From positions 1 through 54,204 of the forward strand of contig CAIZIT010000065.1 of assembly GCA_903933115.1 (NCBI GenBank): a stretch of 54,204 nt of DNA, in the 5' to 3' direction. This document shows, piece by piece, positions 44,820 through 54,204 of the stretch. Made by a program: the position numbers and the translations under genes. The notes under the pieces were generated by a model, which did not search any database, was not told the DNA's origin, and worked only from the letters and a program-made list of their open reading frames with translations. This DNA comes from an uncultured Burkholderiales bacterium (GTDB lineage Bacteria; Pseudomonadota; Gammaproteobacteria; Burkholderiales; Burkholderiaceae_C). Numbering within the stretch: position 1 is the first letter of the stretch; every line of letters begins with the position of its first letter.

Positions 44820-46207
44820 CTTCCCGCCACGGTCATTTTGTCGATCAAGATCGAGCCCACCGTTTTGGCACCATAGTTGTAGCGATCTGCACCAACGGCC
44901 TTGATGCCTTTGAACATTTTGGCCAAATTGCCCGCAATGGTGATTTCTTGGACGGGGAAGGCGATTTCACCCTTCTCCACCCAAAACCCACTCGCGCCTC
45001 TGGAATAGTCGCCCGTGACATAGTTCACCCCTTGCCCCATCAACTCGATGACAAAGAGGCCTGTGCCGAGTTTTTCCAGCATGCGCGGCAGATCATCGCT
45101 CTCGCGGGTGAGTTGGGAGCTCAAGACCAAATTGTGTGAGCCCCCTGCATTGCCTGTGGTCCTCATGCCGAGCTTTCTGGCGGAATAGGTGCCCAAAAAG
45201 TAGCCCTCGACACGTCCCGCATCGATCACTCGGCGAGCATGGGTCTTCACGCCCTCATCATCAAAGGGTGAGCTGCCCTTGCCCCCGAGGACAAAAGGAT
45301 CTTCGTCCAAATGGATATGCTTAGGAAAGACTTGTCGCCCCATGGCGTCTAGGAGAAAGGTGCTTTTACGGTACAGTGCGCCCCCACTCACGGCTTGAAC
45401 AAAATGGCCCAATAAGCCAGCCGCCAAGGTGGACTCAAAAAGAACGGGACACTCGGTGGTGGAGATTTTGCGCGCATGGAGTCGGCTCAACGCCCTCTCA
45501 GCTGCATAGCGACCAACACTTTGAGGGCTCGCAAGCAGCAAAGGATCGCGCATGGAGCTGTACCACGCATCCCTTTGCATGAGGTCTCCCCGCCCTGCAA
45601 TGGGCGCCACAGACAGTGAATGCCTGGAGCTGGCGTACCCACCCCTAAAACCACGGGTGTGTGCGCTGAAGAAATGACTTTGTTGAGCGGAGACAGAGGC
45701 CCCTTCGCTGTTGGTGATTTTTTTATCGGTCTGAAATGCGGCGTCCTCACACTCAATGGCCATTTCACAGGCTTTCTCAGCGGAAATAGTCCAAGGATGA
45801 AAGAGCTCCAAATCCTTGTAGCTCTTACAAATGTCTCTCGCATCCGGCAAACCCGCACAGGGGTCTTCAGCCGTGAAGCGAGCAATGTCATAGGCGGCTT
45901 GAACCGTGCGCTCAATGGCCGCATGAGAAAAGTCAGACGTGCTGGCGTTGCCTCTCCTGGCACCCAAATAAACGGTCACCCCCAGACCTTTGTCGCGATT
46001 GCGCTCCACCGTCTCCAGTGCACCTTTTCGAACCGAGACACTGAGGCCGCAGCCCTCAGACGCCTCCGCTCCCGCATCCGTGGCACCGAGCTTTAAGGCA
46101 TGGGCCAAGGCATGGTCCACCAAGGACTCGAAGTGCTCTCGGCTGTAAGAAAACCCCGACAAAACGTCTTTGGGGGATGAATGAGGGGAAGATTTAATTT
46201 TTTTCAT
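44816..46207 (-). CDS. pmbA: Metalloprotease-associated protein PmbA/TldE
   Basis: 463 residues from the ATG at 46207; the frame upstream to 46231 has no family support. Partner of TldD in a protease that in E. coli matures microcin B17 and degrades CcdA. This is the TldE half: it has the fold and the GASGFWVEKGEIAFPVQEITIAGN and FESTLAAGLLGHFVQAVSGGALYRKST segments, without the HExxH of TldD. No tldD in the window. The start codon overlaps the opposite-strand ATG at 46206 (CATG), and the real darP start is 62 bases away. Its terminator overlaps the stop. Confidence 0.92.
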   Translation of the reverse strand: MKKIKSSPHSSPKDVLSGFSYSREHFESLVDHALAHALKLGATDAGAEASEGCGLSVSVRKGALETVERNRDKGLGVTVYLGARRGNASTSDFSHAAIERTVQAAYDIARFTAEDPCAGLPDARDICKSYKDLELFHPWTISAEKACEMAIECEDAAFQTDKKITNSEGASVSAQQSHFFSAHTRGFRGGYASSRHSLSVAPIAGRGDLMQRDAWYSSMRDPLLLASPQSVGRYAAERALSRLHARKISTTECPVLFESTLAAGLLGHFVQAVSGGALYRKSTFLLDAMGRQVFPKHIHLDEDPFVLGGKGSSPFDDEGVKTHARRVIDAGRVEGYFLGTYSARKLGMRTTGNAGGSHNLVLSSQLTRESDDLPRMLEKLGTGLFVIELMGQGVNYVTGDYSRGASGFWVEKGEIAFPVQEITIAGNLAKMFKGIKAVGADRYNYGAKTVGSILIDKMTVAGS

Positions 46208-46215
46208 GAACGTAT

Positions 46216-46245
46216 ATGATACTGTCGCCATTGGACTTGGCGCAA
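46216..46245 (-). promoter_or_regulatory. Candidate promoter of pmbA, nearly leaderless
   Basis: On the minus strand ttgcgc (46245-46240) and tatcat (46221-46216) are 18 bases apart. Transcription would begin near 46209, one or two bases before the pmbA ATG at 46207. Confidence 0.35.
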
Positions 46246-46258
46246 TGCAGGCGATAAT
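46231..46258 (+). promoter_or_regulatory. Candidate promoter of darP
   Basis: ttggac (46231-46236) and gataat (46253-46258) are 16 bases apart. Transcription would begin near 46265, about four bases before the darP ATG at 46269. It interleaves with the candidate pmbA promoter on the other strand. Confidence 0.4.
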
Positions 46259-46268
46259 TCACCCCAAG

Positions 46269-46958
46269 ATGTCTAGAAAACCCAAAAAAGGCTATTACGT
46301 TCGAGGAGAGTTTGTTGCTGAGGGCAGCGAACTCGATTTGGCCTATAAACGTGAACTCAAAGGCAGTGACAGTGCCAGCAAAACCGATCTCAAGCGCGAG
46401 AGCACCGAGAGGCAAAAACTCGGCGTTGAAATGCTCGAGCTGAGGAACGACCTCAAGCAAAAACTCCTCGATCTCGGTCACCTCTCAACCCCCTTGGTCG
46501 AGGCTTTGGCGGAGGCCAAAAAAATCACCGACTTTGAAGGCAAGCGCCGACAAATGCAGTACGTGGGCAAATTGATGCGTAAACTCTCCGAAGAGGATGT
46601 GGAGCGCATCAAAGAAAGTCTCCTCGTGCAGCACGGCGGCTCTGCAGCGGAGACCAAAGCCTTGCATGAAGCGGAGATGTGGCGAGAGCGTTTGATCAAC
46701 GACCAAGACGCCTTGGAGCAGTGGATGAACCTTTATCCGTCTACAGACGCGCAGCAACTCCGGGCCCTGATTCGACAAGCCCGAAAGGACGCGGTGCCTT
46801 TGGGCAAGAGAGAGGTCTCTGAGGGACTCGCACCTCGTCAGTCCAGAGCGTTCAGGGATATTTTTCAGTGGATTCGCGCAGCCATGGCGGCTGAACAACA
46901 AAAAAGCGCCAGCGCTTCGGACATGAATTCGACGCCAACGGATGAGGATGAACCATGA
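46269..46958 (+). CDS. darP: Ribosome-associated protein DarP (YjgA)
   Basis: 229 residues from the ATG at 46269 (MSRKPKKGYYVRGEFVAEGS); an in-frame ATG at 46206 overlaps pmbA and would add 21 residues unlike the family. DarP assists late assembly of the 50S subunit and binds near the peptidyl-transferase centre. Conserved core: KLGVEMLELRNDL, KKITDFEGKRRQMQYVGKLMRKL, QWMNLYPSTDAQQLRALIRQARKD and SRAFRDIFQWIRA. The N-terminal stretch is longer than in E. coli (183 residues total there). The stop overlaps the mog ATG by four bases (ATGA). Confidence 0.92.
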   Translation: MSRKPKKGYYVRGEFVAEGSELDLAYKRELKGSDSASKTDLKRESTERQKLGVEMLELRNDLKQKLLDLGHLSTPLVEALAEAKKITDFEGKRRQMQYVGKLMRKLSEEDVERIKESLLVQHGGSAAETKALHEAEMWRERLINDQDALEQWMNLYPSTDAQQLRALIRQARKDAVPLGKREVSEGLAPRQSRAFRDIFQWIRAAMAAEQQKSASASDMNSTPTDEDEP

Positions 46959-47569
46959 CTTCCCCAATCACGACCGATGCAAGGTGCGACACGCTCAAGA
47001 TCGGTTTGCTGTCCATCAGCGACCGAGCCTCGAGCGGGGTCTATGAAGACAAAGGCATTCCAGCCTTGAAAAACTGGCTTCACCAAGCTTTGTGGAACCC
47101 TATCGAGTGGTCCGAGCAGGTCATCCCCGATGAACAAGCCCTGATCACCCAAAGCTTGCTGAACTTGGTTCACCAAGGCTGCAATTTGGTCTTGACCACT
47201 GGAGGCACAGGCCCCTCACCAAGAGACGTGACGCCTGAGGCCACCTTGGCTGTAGAGGGCAAAGAAATGCCAGGATTTGGTGAGCAAATGCGACAAATCA
47301 GTCTTCATTTTGTCCCCACTGCGATTCTCTCGAGGCAAGTCGCCGTGATCAAAGGCTCCACGTTGATCATCAACTTGCCCGGTCAACCCAAGTCCATCGA
47401 GGAGACCTTGGGTGGGCTGAAAGATGAGCAAGGCGCGGTCTTGGTGCAGGGCATTTTCGCAGCGGTCCCCTACTGCATCGATCTCATTGGTGGCCCCTAC
47501 ATGGAGTGCAAAGAGGCGTTTTGCAAAGCCTTTAGACCCAAGACAGCCCTTCACTCCAAAAGAGTCTAG
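46955..47569 (+). CDS. mog: Molybdopterin adenylyltransferase
   Basis: 204 residues. Adenylates molybdopterin before metal insertion in molybdenum cofactor synthesis. The nucleotide-binding loop is TTGGTGPSPRDVTPEA, and INLPGQPKSIEETLGG is the second conserved segment. N-terminal LKIGLLSISDRASSGVYEDKGIP matches Mog rather than MoaB. The gene overlaps darP by ATGA and is convergent with cysE, 21 bases apart. With the MocA-like protein at 2020 it is the only cofactor gene in view. Confidence 0.93.
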   Translation: MTSPITTDARCDTLKIGLLSISDRASSGVYEDKGIPALKNWLHQALWNPIEWSEQVIPDEQALITQSLLNLVHQGCNLVLTTGGTGPSPRDVTPEATLAVEGKEMPGFGEQMRQISLHFVPTAILSRQVAVIKGSTLIINLPGQPKSIEETLGGLKDEQGAVLVQGIFAAVPYCIDLIGGPYMECKEAFCKAFRPKTALHSKRV

Positions 47570-47590
47570 AGGGCCTTTGCTGCGAGGCCA

Positions 47591-48460
47591 TCATTTCCCC
47601 TTGAGCTTCAAAGTCAAGGCGGCCAACTCGGCTTGCAAGGCCTCGATGCATTGGTCTTGCGCTGTGGCTCGGTCTTGGAGCTCTTTGATGGACTGCGCGA
47701 CAGGGTCATCGGCTTGGGTGATGCCGTAGGCCGAGAAGACCAAGGTCTCGCTGGTACTTGCGCTGGCCAAAGACCTGTCGACTTGGAGCGACTCGGCTCC
47801 AAAGCGACTTGAAGGAGGGGCCCCAAGGGCGTCCCCACTTTCTTTGTCGACTCCAAAGGCGTCAGACCCGTGAGAGAGCTCCCTACTCTCCAAATGAGCG
47901 GCGACAGAACCCTCAGGGGCCTGGGCTTTTGAGTTGTCTTTTTGCTGCGCTTCGATGATTCTTGCGGGGTTACCTATCGCTGTGGCGCCTTCAGGCACGG
48001 GCTTGGTCACGACCGCATTGCTGCCAATGCGAGCACCAGCTCCCACTTGAAAGCCCCCTAAGACCTTGGCACCGGCACCCACCACCACATCTGCGCCCAA
48101 GGTGGGATGCCTTTTGGTGCCTTTGTACAAGCTCGTGCCCCCTAGAGTGACGCCTTGATAGATGGTGCAACCGTCTCCAATCTCAGCCGTCTCCCCGACC
48201 ACCACGCCCATGGCATGATCGAAGAAGACTCGGCGCCCAATTTTGGCAGCAGGGTGAATTTCAATCCCCGTCAAAAACCTACTCCCATGGGCGATGAAAC
48301 GACCCAACCACCAAAGACCCATGCCCCAAAGGGCATGCGCCATGCGGTGCAGTATCAAGGCATGCAGACCCGGATAACAAGTGAGCACCTCAAAGCGACT
48401 CTTGGCAGCGGGGTCGCGCTCAAAGATGCATTCAATATCTTCTCTAATTGTTTTAAACAT
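47591..48460 (-). CDS. cysE: Serine O-acetyltransferase
   Basis: 289 residues. Acetylates serine, the rate-controlling step of cysteine synthesis. N-terminal helical part [20 protein letters not shown]; left-handed beta-helix with catalytic His in [15 protein letters not shown] and a second in [17 protein letters not shown]. About 60 extra residues of low-complexity, probably disordered sequence lie between the beta-helix (ending [11 protein letters not shown]) and the C-terminal coiled segment ([13 protein letters not shown] onward). The related betaproteobacterial EpsC-type enzyme runs straight from one to the other. It begins seven bases after the trmJ stop, so the two form a unit. Confidence 0.93.
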   Translation of the reverse strand: MFKTIREDIECIFERDPAAKSRFEVLTCYPGLHALILHRMAHALWGMGLWWLGRFIAHGSRFLTGIEIHPAAKIGRRVFFDHAMGVVVGETAEIGDGCTIYQGVTLGGTSLYKGTKRHPTLGADVVVGAGAKVLGGFQVGAGARIGSNAVVTKPVPEGATAIGNPARIIEAQQKDNSKAQAPEGSVAAHLESRELSHGSDAFGVDKESGDALGAPPSSRFGAESLQVDRSLASASTSETLVFSAYGITQADDPVAQSIKELQDRATAQDQCIEALQAELAALTLKLKGK

Positions 48461-48467
48461 ATCCGGC

Positions 48468-49283
48468 CTAGTCTATTCTTTTTATCGGATTTTGGAGGAC
48501 CATTTGTTTAGCAACACCTCTCAGAATGTGGACTTCCTCCTTGGAGAGGTCCGAGCGATTGAAGATTTGTTGCAAACGGGGCATCAATTTCTTAGGGGCT
48601 TGGGGATCGAGAAAACCAATTTGGGTGAGCGAGTCCTGCCAATGGGTCATGAGGCCTGCGATCTCTTGGGCACTGGCCAGTGCACGCTCGGGCAAGGGGG
48701 GCTCAAAGGATGAGTAGGCTGGGATTGCTGAATGGGCTGCACTTGAGGCTTGAATTGGGTCCTGATGGGCCTCTTGCTCAAAGCCCCCCAGAGCCAATCG
48801 CCACTCATAGGCCAAGACTTGGGCCGCACTGGCCAAATTGAGAGAACCAAATTGAGGGTTGGTGGGAATGCTCAATGCCACATGACAGCGGTAGACATCT
48901 TCATTGAGCATGCCAAAGCGCTCCGAGCCGAATAAAAATGCCACGCCATCGGGCCGTGGCGTGGCGGGGCTGGGGTCCAAGAGGGCTTGAAAGTGCTCTC
49001 TTGGATAACGCGTGGGGGGGCCAAAATCCCGAGGGGTCATGGCTGTTGCGCACAAATGGGTCATGCCGTCTAGTGCGTCTTCCAGGCTTTTAACCACTCG
49101 AGCACTCTCCAGCACATCATGGGCACCACTGGCACGCTGCTTGGTCTCCTCTCGTCGCAAAACGTTCTCAAACCTGGGGTTGACCAAAACCAAATCATCA
49201 AAACCCATGACTTTCATGGCTCGCGCGACCCCCCCCACATTGCCTGCGTGGCTGGTCTGAATCAAAACAAAACGGGTTTTCAT
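48468..49283 (-). CDS. trmJ: tRNA 2'-O-methyltransferase TrmJ-like (SpoU/TrmH family)
   Basis: 271 residues. SPOUT-class trefoil-knot methyltransferase, likely modifying C/U32 of tRNAs as TrmJ does. Motifs: [23 protein letters not shown] (motif 1), [15 protein letters not shown] (motif 2) and [15 protein letters not shown] (motif 3, SAM-binding knot). A 30-residue insertion ([14 protein letters not shown] onward) and a C-terminal helical tail ([17 protein letters not shown]) follow. The gene is divergent from suhB, as in many proteobacteria. Start is the first ATG; no Shine-Dalgarno sequence. Confidence 0.9.
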   Translation of the reverse strand: MKTRFVLIQTSHAGNVGGVARAMKVMGFDDLVLVNPRFENVLRREETKQRASGAHDVLESARVVKSLEDALDGMTHLCATAMTPRDFGPPTRYPREHFQALLDPSPATPRPDGVAFLFGSERFGMLNEDVYRCHVALSIPTNPQFGSLNLASAAQVLAYEWRLALGGFEQEAHQDPIQASSAAHSAIPAYSSFEPPLPERALASAQEIAGLMTHWQDSLTQIGFLDPQAPKKLMPRLQQIFNRSDLSKEEVHILRGVAKQMVLQNPIKRID

Positions 49284-49581
49284 GAAGAATGTGGGTGATG
49301 GGGTGGTCGAAGAAGGCCCGCTTGGGCATCAAAAAAAATGAAGATCACCCTAGGATGACCTAAAATAGAGCATTAGATGCTTTGAGTCACAAAAAACCAT
49401 CCGTTGCTCCAAGCCCCAACATGGGGCTTTGAAGACGCTCTGTGGTCGATGTGCTATTTTAAAGATTTATCCTGGCTCTTGGATTCAATTGGGGTGACTT
49501 TCTTTTCTTGACCCTTCTTGGGACGTTCCTCTTGGCCCAGACACGCAATTTCGCTCTTTTGAAACTCACGATTGTTCTTTT
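49284..49581. other. 298-base divergent gap between trmJ and suhB
   Basis: No protein gene is seen. It holds AT-rich segments that may be promoters (taaaat near 49360, ttttaaa near 49456) and a hairpin, aagcccc (49411-49417) with ggggctt (49423-49429), which could be the 3' end of a small RNA or part of the suhB leader. suhB has no Shine-Dalgarno sequence. Confidence 0.5.
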
Positions 49582-50523
49582 ATGATGCCCTCCAACTCCC
49601 TCCACCCCATGCTCAATGTGGCCATTAAAGCAGCTCGAGCAGCAGGCTCCGTCATCAACAGAGCGGCTTTGGATGTTGAATCGGTGCGAATTTCTGAAAA
49701 GAAGATCAACGACTTTGTGACCGAGATCGATCACGAAAGTGAACAAATCATCATTGAAACGCTCTTGGGTGCCTACCCTGAGCACGGCATTTTGGCCGAA
49801 GAGTCAGGCTCCACGCACGGCTCCTCCACGTCGGACCACATTTGGATCATTGACCCCTTGGATGGCACCACGAACTTCATCCATGGTTTTCCCACCTATT
49901 GCGTGAGCATCGCCTTGCAAGTCAAAGGCAAAATCGAGCAAGCGGTGATTTATGATCCCACCAGAAACGATTTATTCACCGCCACCAAGGGTCGTGGTGC
50001 GTTCATGAACGACCGACGCATGCGCGTGAGCAAACGCACTCAGCTCAAAGACTGTATGCTCAGCACGGGCTTTCCCTTTCGCGCTGAGGATGACTTGGAT
50101 GCCTATTTGAGCATCTTAAAGGAGATCATTCCCAAGACCGCTGCGCTCAGACGCCCGGGCTCAGCGGCCCTCGATTTGGCCTATTTGGCAGCGGGTTACA
50201 CCGATGGATTTTTTGAAACCGGTCTCTCCGCTTGGGACATCGCAGCAGGTTCTCTTCTCGTGACCGAGGCCGGAGGTCTCATTGGAAACTACACGGGTGA
50301 GGCGCCCTTCTTGGACACCCAAGAAGTGATGGCGGCCAATCCCAAAATTTATGCCCAAATGGTTCCCATCTTGAAGCCCTACTCCAAGTGTGTGGCGGGC
50401 TCAGGTGAACAAGAAACCAGCAGCCCCGAACGAGTGGCTCAGACGGGTACGGTGTCTTTGAAGAACATCACTTCACCCACCGCCTTGGCTTTAAAAAGAC
50501 TGCGTGAACCCTTGGGTCGTTGA
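49582..50523 (+). CDS. suhB: Inositol-1-monophosphatase family protein SuhB
   Basis: 313 residues; E. coli SuhB is 267. Mg-dependent sugar phosphatase, in E. coli also a partner of the rRNA antitermination complex. Metal-site motifs: [24 protein letters not shown] and [18 protein letters not shown]; the Asp in DFVTEIDHE precedes. The C-terminal extension (about 40 residues, [17 protein letters not shown] onward) is unusual. ATG codons at 49582 and 49585 are both possible. Divergent from trmJ. Confidence 0.93.
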   Translation: MMPSNSLHPMLNVAIKAARAAGSVINRAALDVESVRISEKKINDFVTEIDHESEQIIIETLLGAYPEHGILAEESGSTHGSSTSDHIWIIDPLDGTTNFIHGFPTYCVSIALQVKGKIEQAVIYDPTRNDLFTATKGRGAFMNDRRMRVSKRTQLKDCMLSTGFPFRAEDDLDAYLSILKEIIPKTAALRRPGSAALDLAYLAAGYTDGFFETGLSAWDIAAGSLLVTEAGGLIGNYTGEAPFLDTQEVMAANPKIYAQMVPILKPYSKCVAGSGEQETSSPERVAQTGTVSLKNITSPTALALKRLREPLGR

Positions 50524-50641
50524 ACAGCCCCACTGCTCATGTCTTTGTGTGATTGCGTGACTCACCCCTTTCTTGGCCCCATGACGGGCACGCTCATCCC
50601 ATGACTCGAGCCCAAGACCCTACCTTGTTGGAGCTTGTTTG

Positions 50642-53308
50642 ATGAAAGAGGATTTGTCTCCCAAGCTCAGCAGCAGCGTTGTGGGCAGCGGCTCCCACAA
50701 CTCCAAGGACCCCACTCCAAAGGGCGAGAGCGACACGCCCATGATGCAGCAGTACAAAGGCATCAAAGCCCAATTTCCCGACACTTTGGTGTTTTACAGA
50801 ATGGGGGACTTTTATGAGCTCTTCTTTGAAGACGCGCACAAAGCGAGTGAGCTCCTCGGGATCACCTTGACCCATAGAGGTCAAAGTGCGGGTCAACCCA
50901 TTGCCATGGCGGGTGTGCCTTATCACTCCGCAGAGGGCTACTTGGCCAAGCTCCTCAAAAGGGGTGAATCGGTGGCGATTTGCGAGCAAGTGGGCGAGAT
51001 CACGGGCAAAGGGCCCGTGGAGAGGAAAGTCGCTCGCGTTCTGACCCCGGGCACTCTCACCGACACCGAGCTTTTATCGGACAAAACAGAAGCTTATCTG
51101 TTATCGGTTTTTGCCAGCGAGCGAGCTGCCTCGGCGCAAGGTTGTGGCTTGGCATGGATGAGCCTCACGCAAAACCAAATCTACCTCACACAATGCTCGA
51201 GCACAGAGCTGCATGAATGGGTCAACCGCATCGCTCCCAGTGAGGTGATTTGCTCGCAAACCCTCTCGCCCGCCTTGAGAGCCCAGCTCACCGGCTCACA
51301 TGTGCTCACTCAACGCATGGAGTGGCAGTTTGAAGCGGAGCTTGGACGCAGAAAGCTTCAAGAACAACTCCAAACACATTCCCTCGAAGCTTGGCACGCC
51401 CAAGACCTGCACGCCGCCCATGCTGCAGCCAGTGCCTTGCTGAGCTACGCCGAACACACCCAAGGGCAAAGCCTGCCCCATATCAAATCTCTTCAAGTGA
51501 TCTTGTCTGGCGATTTGATCGATCTGCCTCCAAGCACCCGTCGCAATTTAGAGCTCACGCAAACGCTCAAAGGCGAAGAGGCGCCCACCTTGTTCTCCTT
51601 GCTCGACACGTGTCAAAGCGCGATGGGCTCAAGAGAGCTCAAGCGCTGGATGCTCGAACTGAGCAAAGAGCGTGAGACCCCTCGCAAGCGGCTTGAGGCC
51701 ATCAAGGTCCTCCTAGAGGGCGACTCCACATCTCACTTCATCACCCTGCGAGAGCAGTTCAAGGGCATGGCCGATGTTCAACGCATCAGCGCTCGCATCG
51801 CTCTCCAACAAGTCAAACCCAGAGAGCTGATCGCCTTGACCCGCTCTTTGGACAAAGCCCAATTGCTTCGCTCAAGGCTTCTGGCCCTCCCCCCCTCGAG
51901 CCTCCTGAGCCGCCTAGGCGAAGAGCTCTTGATCGATCCCCATTGGGCCGCATTGATCCACAAAGCCATTGCACCTGAACCTGCTGCTTTGGTGCGTGAT
52001 GGAGGCGTGATCGCCGATGGATATGATGCCGAATTGGATGAGTTGCGTGGCATTCAAAACAATTGCGATGCATTCCTCTTGGCCCTTGAGACCCAAGAGC
52101 GCGAACGCACAGGCATCCCCAATTTAAGGGTCCAATACAACAAAGTGCATGGCTTCTTTATCGAGGTCACACAAGGACAACTGGACCGTATTCCCGAGGA
52201 TTACCGAAGACGACAAACGCTCAAAAATGCTGAGCGCTTCATCACCCCTGAGCTCAAAGCCTTTGAGGACAAAGCCCTCTCGGCCCAAGAGCGGGCTTTG
52301 GCACGGGAGAAGTGGCTCTTTGAGCAATTGCTCAAAGCTCTGCAAGAGACGGTTCCTGTTTTGTCCCTCATGGCCAAAGCGCTCGCGCAACTCGATTGCC
52401 TGCTCACACTCGCTGAGAGGTCACAAACCTTGAATTGGTGCGCGCCCAGTTTTGTCAACCACCCGACCATTGAAATCCTCCAGGGTCGACACCCCGTGGT
52501 AGAGGCAAGACTGCAAGAAAATGCGAACAAAGCTTTCATCGCCAACAACACGGCCATGAGCACCAAGCAGCGTCTGCACATCATCACGGGCCCCAACATG
52601 GGTGGCAAATCCACCTACATGAGACAAGTCGCACTGATTGTGCTCTTGGCCTGCATGGGCAGTCACGTCCCAGCCTCCTCATGCACACTTGGACCCATCG
52701 ATGCCATTTACACCCGCATTGGCGCGGCAGATGACTTGGCCAATGCACAATCGACCTTCATGATGGAGATGACAGAGGCTGCATTTATTTTGCACCATGC
52801 AAGCCCCCACAGCTTGGTGCTGATGGATGAAATTGGCCGCGGCACTTCAACGTTTGATGGCTTGTCTTTGGCCTTTGCCATTGCCACGCAGCTCCATAAC
52901 AAGTGCCAATCCTTCACCTTGTTTGCCACTCATTATTTTGAATTGACGGATTTTCCCCATCACCATCCACAGTCTCTCAACATCCATTTGGGAGCCAGCG
53001 AGACGGGGTCCAACATTGTGTTCTTGCATGAGATCGAGCCCGGACCAGCGAGTCAAAGTTACGGCATTCAAGTGGCCAAATTGGCTGGCATTCCACAAGC
53101 GGTCCTCAACCATGCGAAACAAGTCTTGGGCAACCTCGAGGCACAAGCCCATGAAAAAGATACTCAGGTTGATTTGTTCAACGTGAGAGATGCCGCAGCG
53201 CTCATCAATACCAGCGCCGTTGAGAGCAAATTAAAGGAGATCGACCCCGATCAACTCTCACCCAAAGAGGCTTTGGACGCGCTTTACGCGCTCAAAAAAC
53301 TGCTCTGA
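50642..53308 (+). CDS. mutS: DNA mismatch repair protein MutS
   Basis: 888 residues from the ATG at 50642, with GGAG nine bases before it. Recognises mismatches and starts repair with MutL. The mismatch-contact motif FYE (Phe57, Glu59) is in [13 protein letters not shown]. An N-terminal extension of about 34 residues, Ser/Lys-rich, precedes the usual start ([15 protein letters not shown]). Core lever region, then Walker [10 protein letters not shown] (650-658), [24 protein letters not shown] and a C-terminal tetramerisation-like tail ending [16 protein letters not shown]. All ATPase motifs are intact. Confidence 0.97.
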   Translation: MKEDLSPKLSSSVVGSGSHNSKDPTPKGESDTPMMQQYKGIKAQFPDTLVFYRMGDFYELFFEDAHKASELLGITLTHRGQSAGQPIAMAGVPYHSAEGYLAKLLKRGESVAICEQVGEITGKGPVERKVARVLTPGTLTDTELLSDKTEAYLLSVFASERAASAQGCGLAWMSLTQNQIYLTQCSSTELHEWVNRIAPSEVICSQTLSPALRAQLTGSHVLTQRMEWQFEAELGRRKLQEQLQTHSLEAWHAQDLHAAHAAASALLSYAEHTQGQSLPHIKSLQVILSGDLIDLPPSTRRNLELTQTLKGEEAPTLFSLLDTCQSAMGSRELKRWMLELSKERETPRKRLEAIKVLLEGDSTSHFITLREQFKGMADVQRISARIALQQVKPRELIALTRSLDKAQLLRSRLLALPPSSLLSRLGEELLIDPHWAALIHKAIAPEPAALVRDGGVIADGYDAELDELRGIQNNCDAFLLALETQERERTGIPNLRVQYNKVHGFFIEVTQGQLDRIPEDYRRRQTLKNAERFITPELKAFEDKALSAQERALAREKWLFEQLLKALQETVPVLSLMAKALAQLDCLLTLAERSQTLNWCAPSFVNHPTIEILQGRHPVVEARLQENANKAFIANNTAMSTKQRLHIITGPNMGGKSTYMRQVALIVLLACMGSHVPASSCTLGPIDAIYTRIGAADDLANAQSTFMMEMTEAAFILHHASPHSLVLMDEIGRGTSTFDGLSLAFAIATQLHNKCQSFTLFATHYFELTDFPHHHPQSLNIHLGASETGSNIVFLHEIEPGPASQSYGIQVAKLAGIPQAVLNHAKQVLGNLEAQAHEKDTQVDLFNVRDAAALINTSAVESKLKEIDPDQLSPKEALDALYALKKLL

Positions 53309-53325
53309 GCACCGGTGCCAGCTTT

Positions 53326-53358
53326 GCCAAACCTGCCAAACCTGCCAAACCTGCCAAA
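53326..53358. repeat. 9-bp tandem repeat after mutS
   Basis: gccaaacct occurs at 53326-53334, 53335-53343 and 53344-53352, followed by gccaaa (53353-53358). It lies 18 bases after the mutS stop, in the convergent gap to uppP. Confidence 0.88.
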
Positions 53359-53399
53359 GCGTCCAGAACGCATTCAGCGAAGGGAAGGCACAACACCCC

Positions 53400-54204
53400 T
53401 CAACCGTGCGTCCACTGGACCCATCCGAAATGGGCTGTGACCCAAATCAACAGACCAAAGCCTATGCGGTAAAACGCAAAGACGATGAAGTTGTGGGTGG
53501 AGATGAACTTCAAGAGCCACCTCACACACACCCAAGCGCTCAAAAAGGACACCAACAAGCCCACCAAAAAGAGGGGCGCGTCTTGAAGACTTAACAGTGC
53601 GCGCTCTTTGTAAAGGCTGTAAGCCCCAGCACCTAATAGGGTTGGAATGGCCAAAAAGAAAGAAAATTCGGTGGCCACTTGTCGACTTAAGCCCAACACC
53701 ATGCCCCCAATGATCGTTGCCCCCGAGCGAGAGGTGCCCGGCAGCATGGCCAAACATTGAACCAGCCCCACCTTCAAGGCATCTTGCCCAGACATGGACT
53801 CGACGTTCAAGACCCGTACGCGGTCATTGGGGTGTTCATCCAAAGCCTTTGGGCGCCCAAAGCCCTCGACCCAAAGAATGACCAAGCCCCCAAGAATGAA
53901 GGTGCTCGCCACCACCCAAGGGGTGAACAAATGGTCCTTGATCCAGTGACCCAACAAGAGCCCCAAGATCACAGCTGGCAAAAAGGCGATGCAGACATTG
54001 AGGGTCAAGTGTCTTGCCGTTCTTGAGTGGGGCAAAGCCATCAACGTGTCTTGAATTTTTCTCCAAAAGACCAACACCACTGCAAAAATGGCACCCGATT
54101 GAATGGCGATATCAAACACCTTCGCACGCGCATCGTCGAACTCAATCAAAGACCCCACCAAGACCAAATGCCCCGTGGAGGAGATGGGTAAGAATTCGGT
54201 CAAC
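53400..54204 (-). CDS. uppP: Undecaprenyl-diphosphatase, 5' end outside the window
   Basis: 268 residues are visible; the gene runs off the right edge, so the start is missing. It recycles the lipid carrier of cell-wall synthesis and confers bacitracin resistance. The family signature is present at the edge, [13 protein letters not shown], with the Glu and His of the active site. Second motif [19 protein letters not shown] (middle) and several membrane helices follow. The gene is convergent with mutS. No other activity fits. Confidence 0.93.
   Translation of the reverse strand, partial: LTEFLPISSTGHLVLVGSLIEFDDARAKVFDIAIQSGAIFAVVLVFWRKIQDTLMALPHSRTARHLTLNVCIAFLPAVILGLLLGHWIKDHLFTPWVVASTFILGGLVILWVEGFGRPKALDEHPNDRVRVLNVESMSGQDALKVGLVQCLAMLPGTSRSGATIIGGMVLGLSRQVATEFSFFLAIPTLLGAGAYSLYKERALLSLQDAPLFLVGLLVSFLSAWVCVRWLLKFISTHNFIVFAFYRIGFGLLIWVTAHFGWVQWTHG

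Overview
The window is a stretch of bacterial chromosome, most likely from a betaproteobacterium of the order Burkholderiales. The evidence is the cyanophycin locus with paired cphA' and cphA, the DUF1854/ABC-transporter pair known from that order, an orphan Bug-family (TctC) periplasmic receptor, the pyrG-kdsA-eno-ftsB run, adjacent parE-parC, darP-mog next to pmbA, and a CysE of the betaproteobacterial type. The family cannot be fixed from the sequence alone. Base composition and codon use look even throughout. I see no rRNA, tRNA, insertion sequence, prophage or CRISPR array. Coding density is high and almost every gene is of a recognisable chromosomal family.

Layout. 1-1907: the 3' part of dnaK and complete dnaJ. 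2020-4763: a MobA/MocA-like nucleotidyltransferase and an exported amidohydrolase. 4856-12884: the cyanophycin region, with DUF1854 and an ABC exporter-type protein on the minus strand and, divergently, cphA' overlapping cphA. 12992-15471: a small exported protein, a RidA protein and an exported M20 peptidase. 15599-19923: parC and parE (minus). 20145-23676: a methyltransferase, dapA, bamC and a metallo-hydrolase. 23813-27915: a tiny Ala/Pro lipoprotein, a ribosomal-oxygenase-like protein, a SlyD-like isomerase, dut and coaBC. 27984-32300: pyrG, kdsA, eno, ftsB. 32458-38652: an unrecognised protein with a hexanucleotide repeat, TerC, Hsp33, a gamma carbonic anhydrase, a DUF455 protein, XerD and a Bug receptor. 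38747-44728: murB, yajQ, plsY, an alpha/beta hydrolase, a flavoprotein, rpsU, yqeY. 44816-54204: pmbA, darP, mog, cysE, trmJ, suhB, mutS and the 3' part of uppP.

The most interesting system is the cyanophycin locus. Cyanophycin synthetase normally carries three activities in one chain: an N-terminal HxxEH site that can trim chains to make primers, an ATP-grasp site that adds Asp, and a Mur-ligase-like site that adds Arg. Here they appear split. CphA' (736 aa) keeps HxxEH but has lost the Mur P-loop and the whole Mur C-terminal domain, and its ATP-grasp substrate side is altered. CphA (858 aa) has intact ATP-grasp and Mur motifs but a broken N-terminal motif (HxxEI). The four-base overlap of the genes suggests they are made together. 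The divergent DUF1854/ABC pair has no known biochemical role, and no cyanophycinase gene is present in the window.

Other points of note: a nine-codon upstream reading frame overlaps the rpsU start as ATGA; the pmbA and darP genes are divergent with candidate promoters placed almost on their start codons; the small lipoprotein has a leader with mutually exclusive stems; several short tandem repeats sit in intergenic DNA; and most genes lack a visible Shine-Dalgarno sequence.
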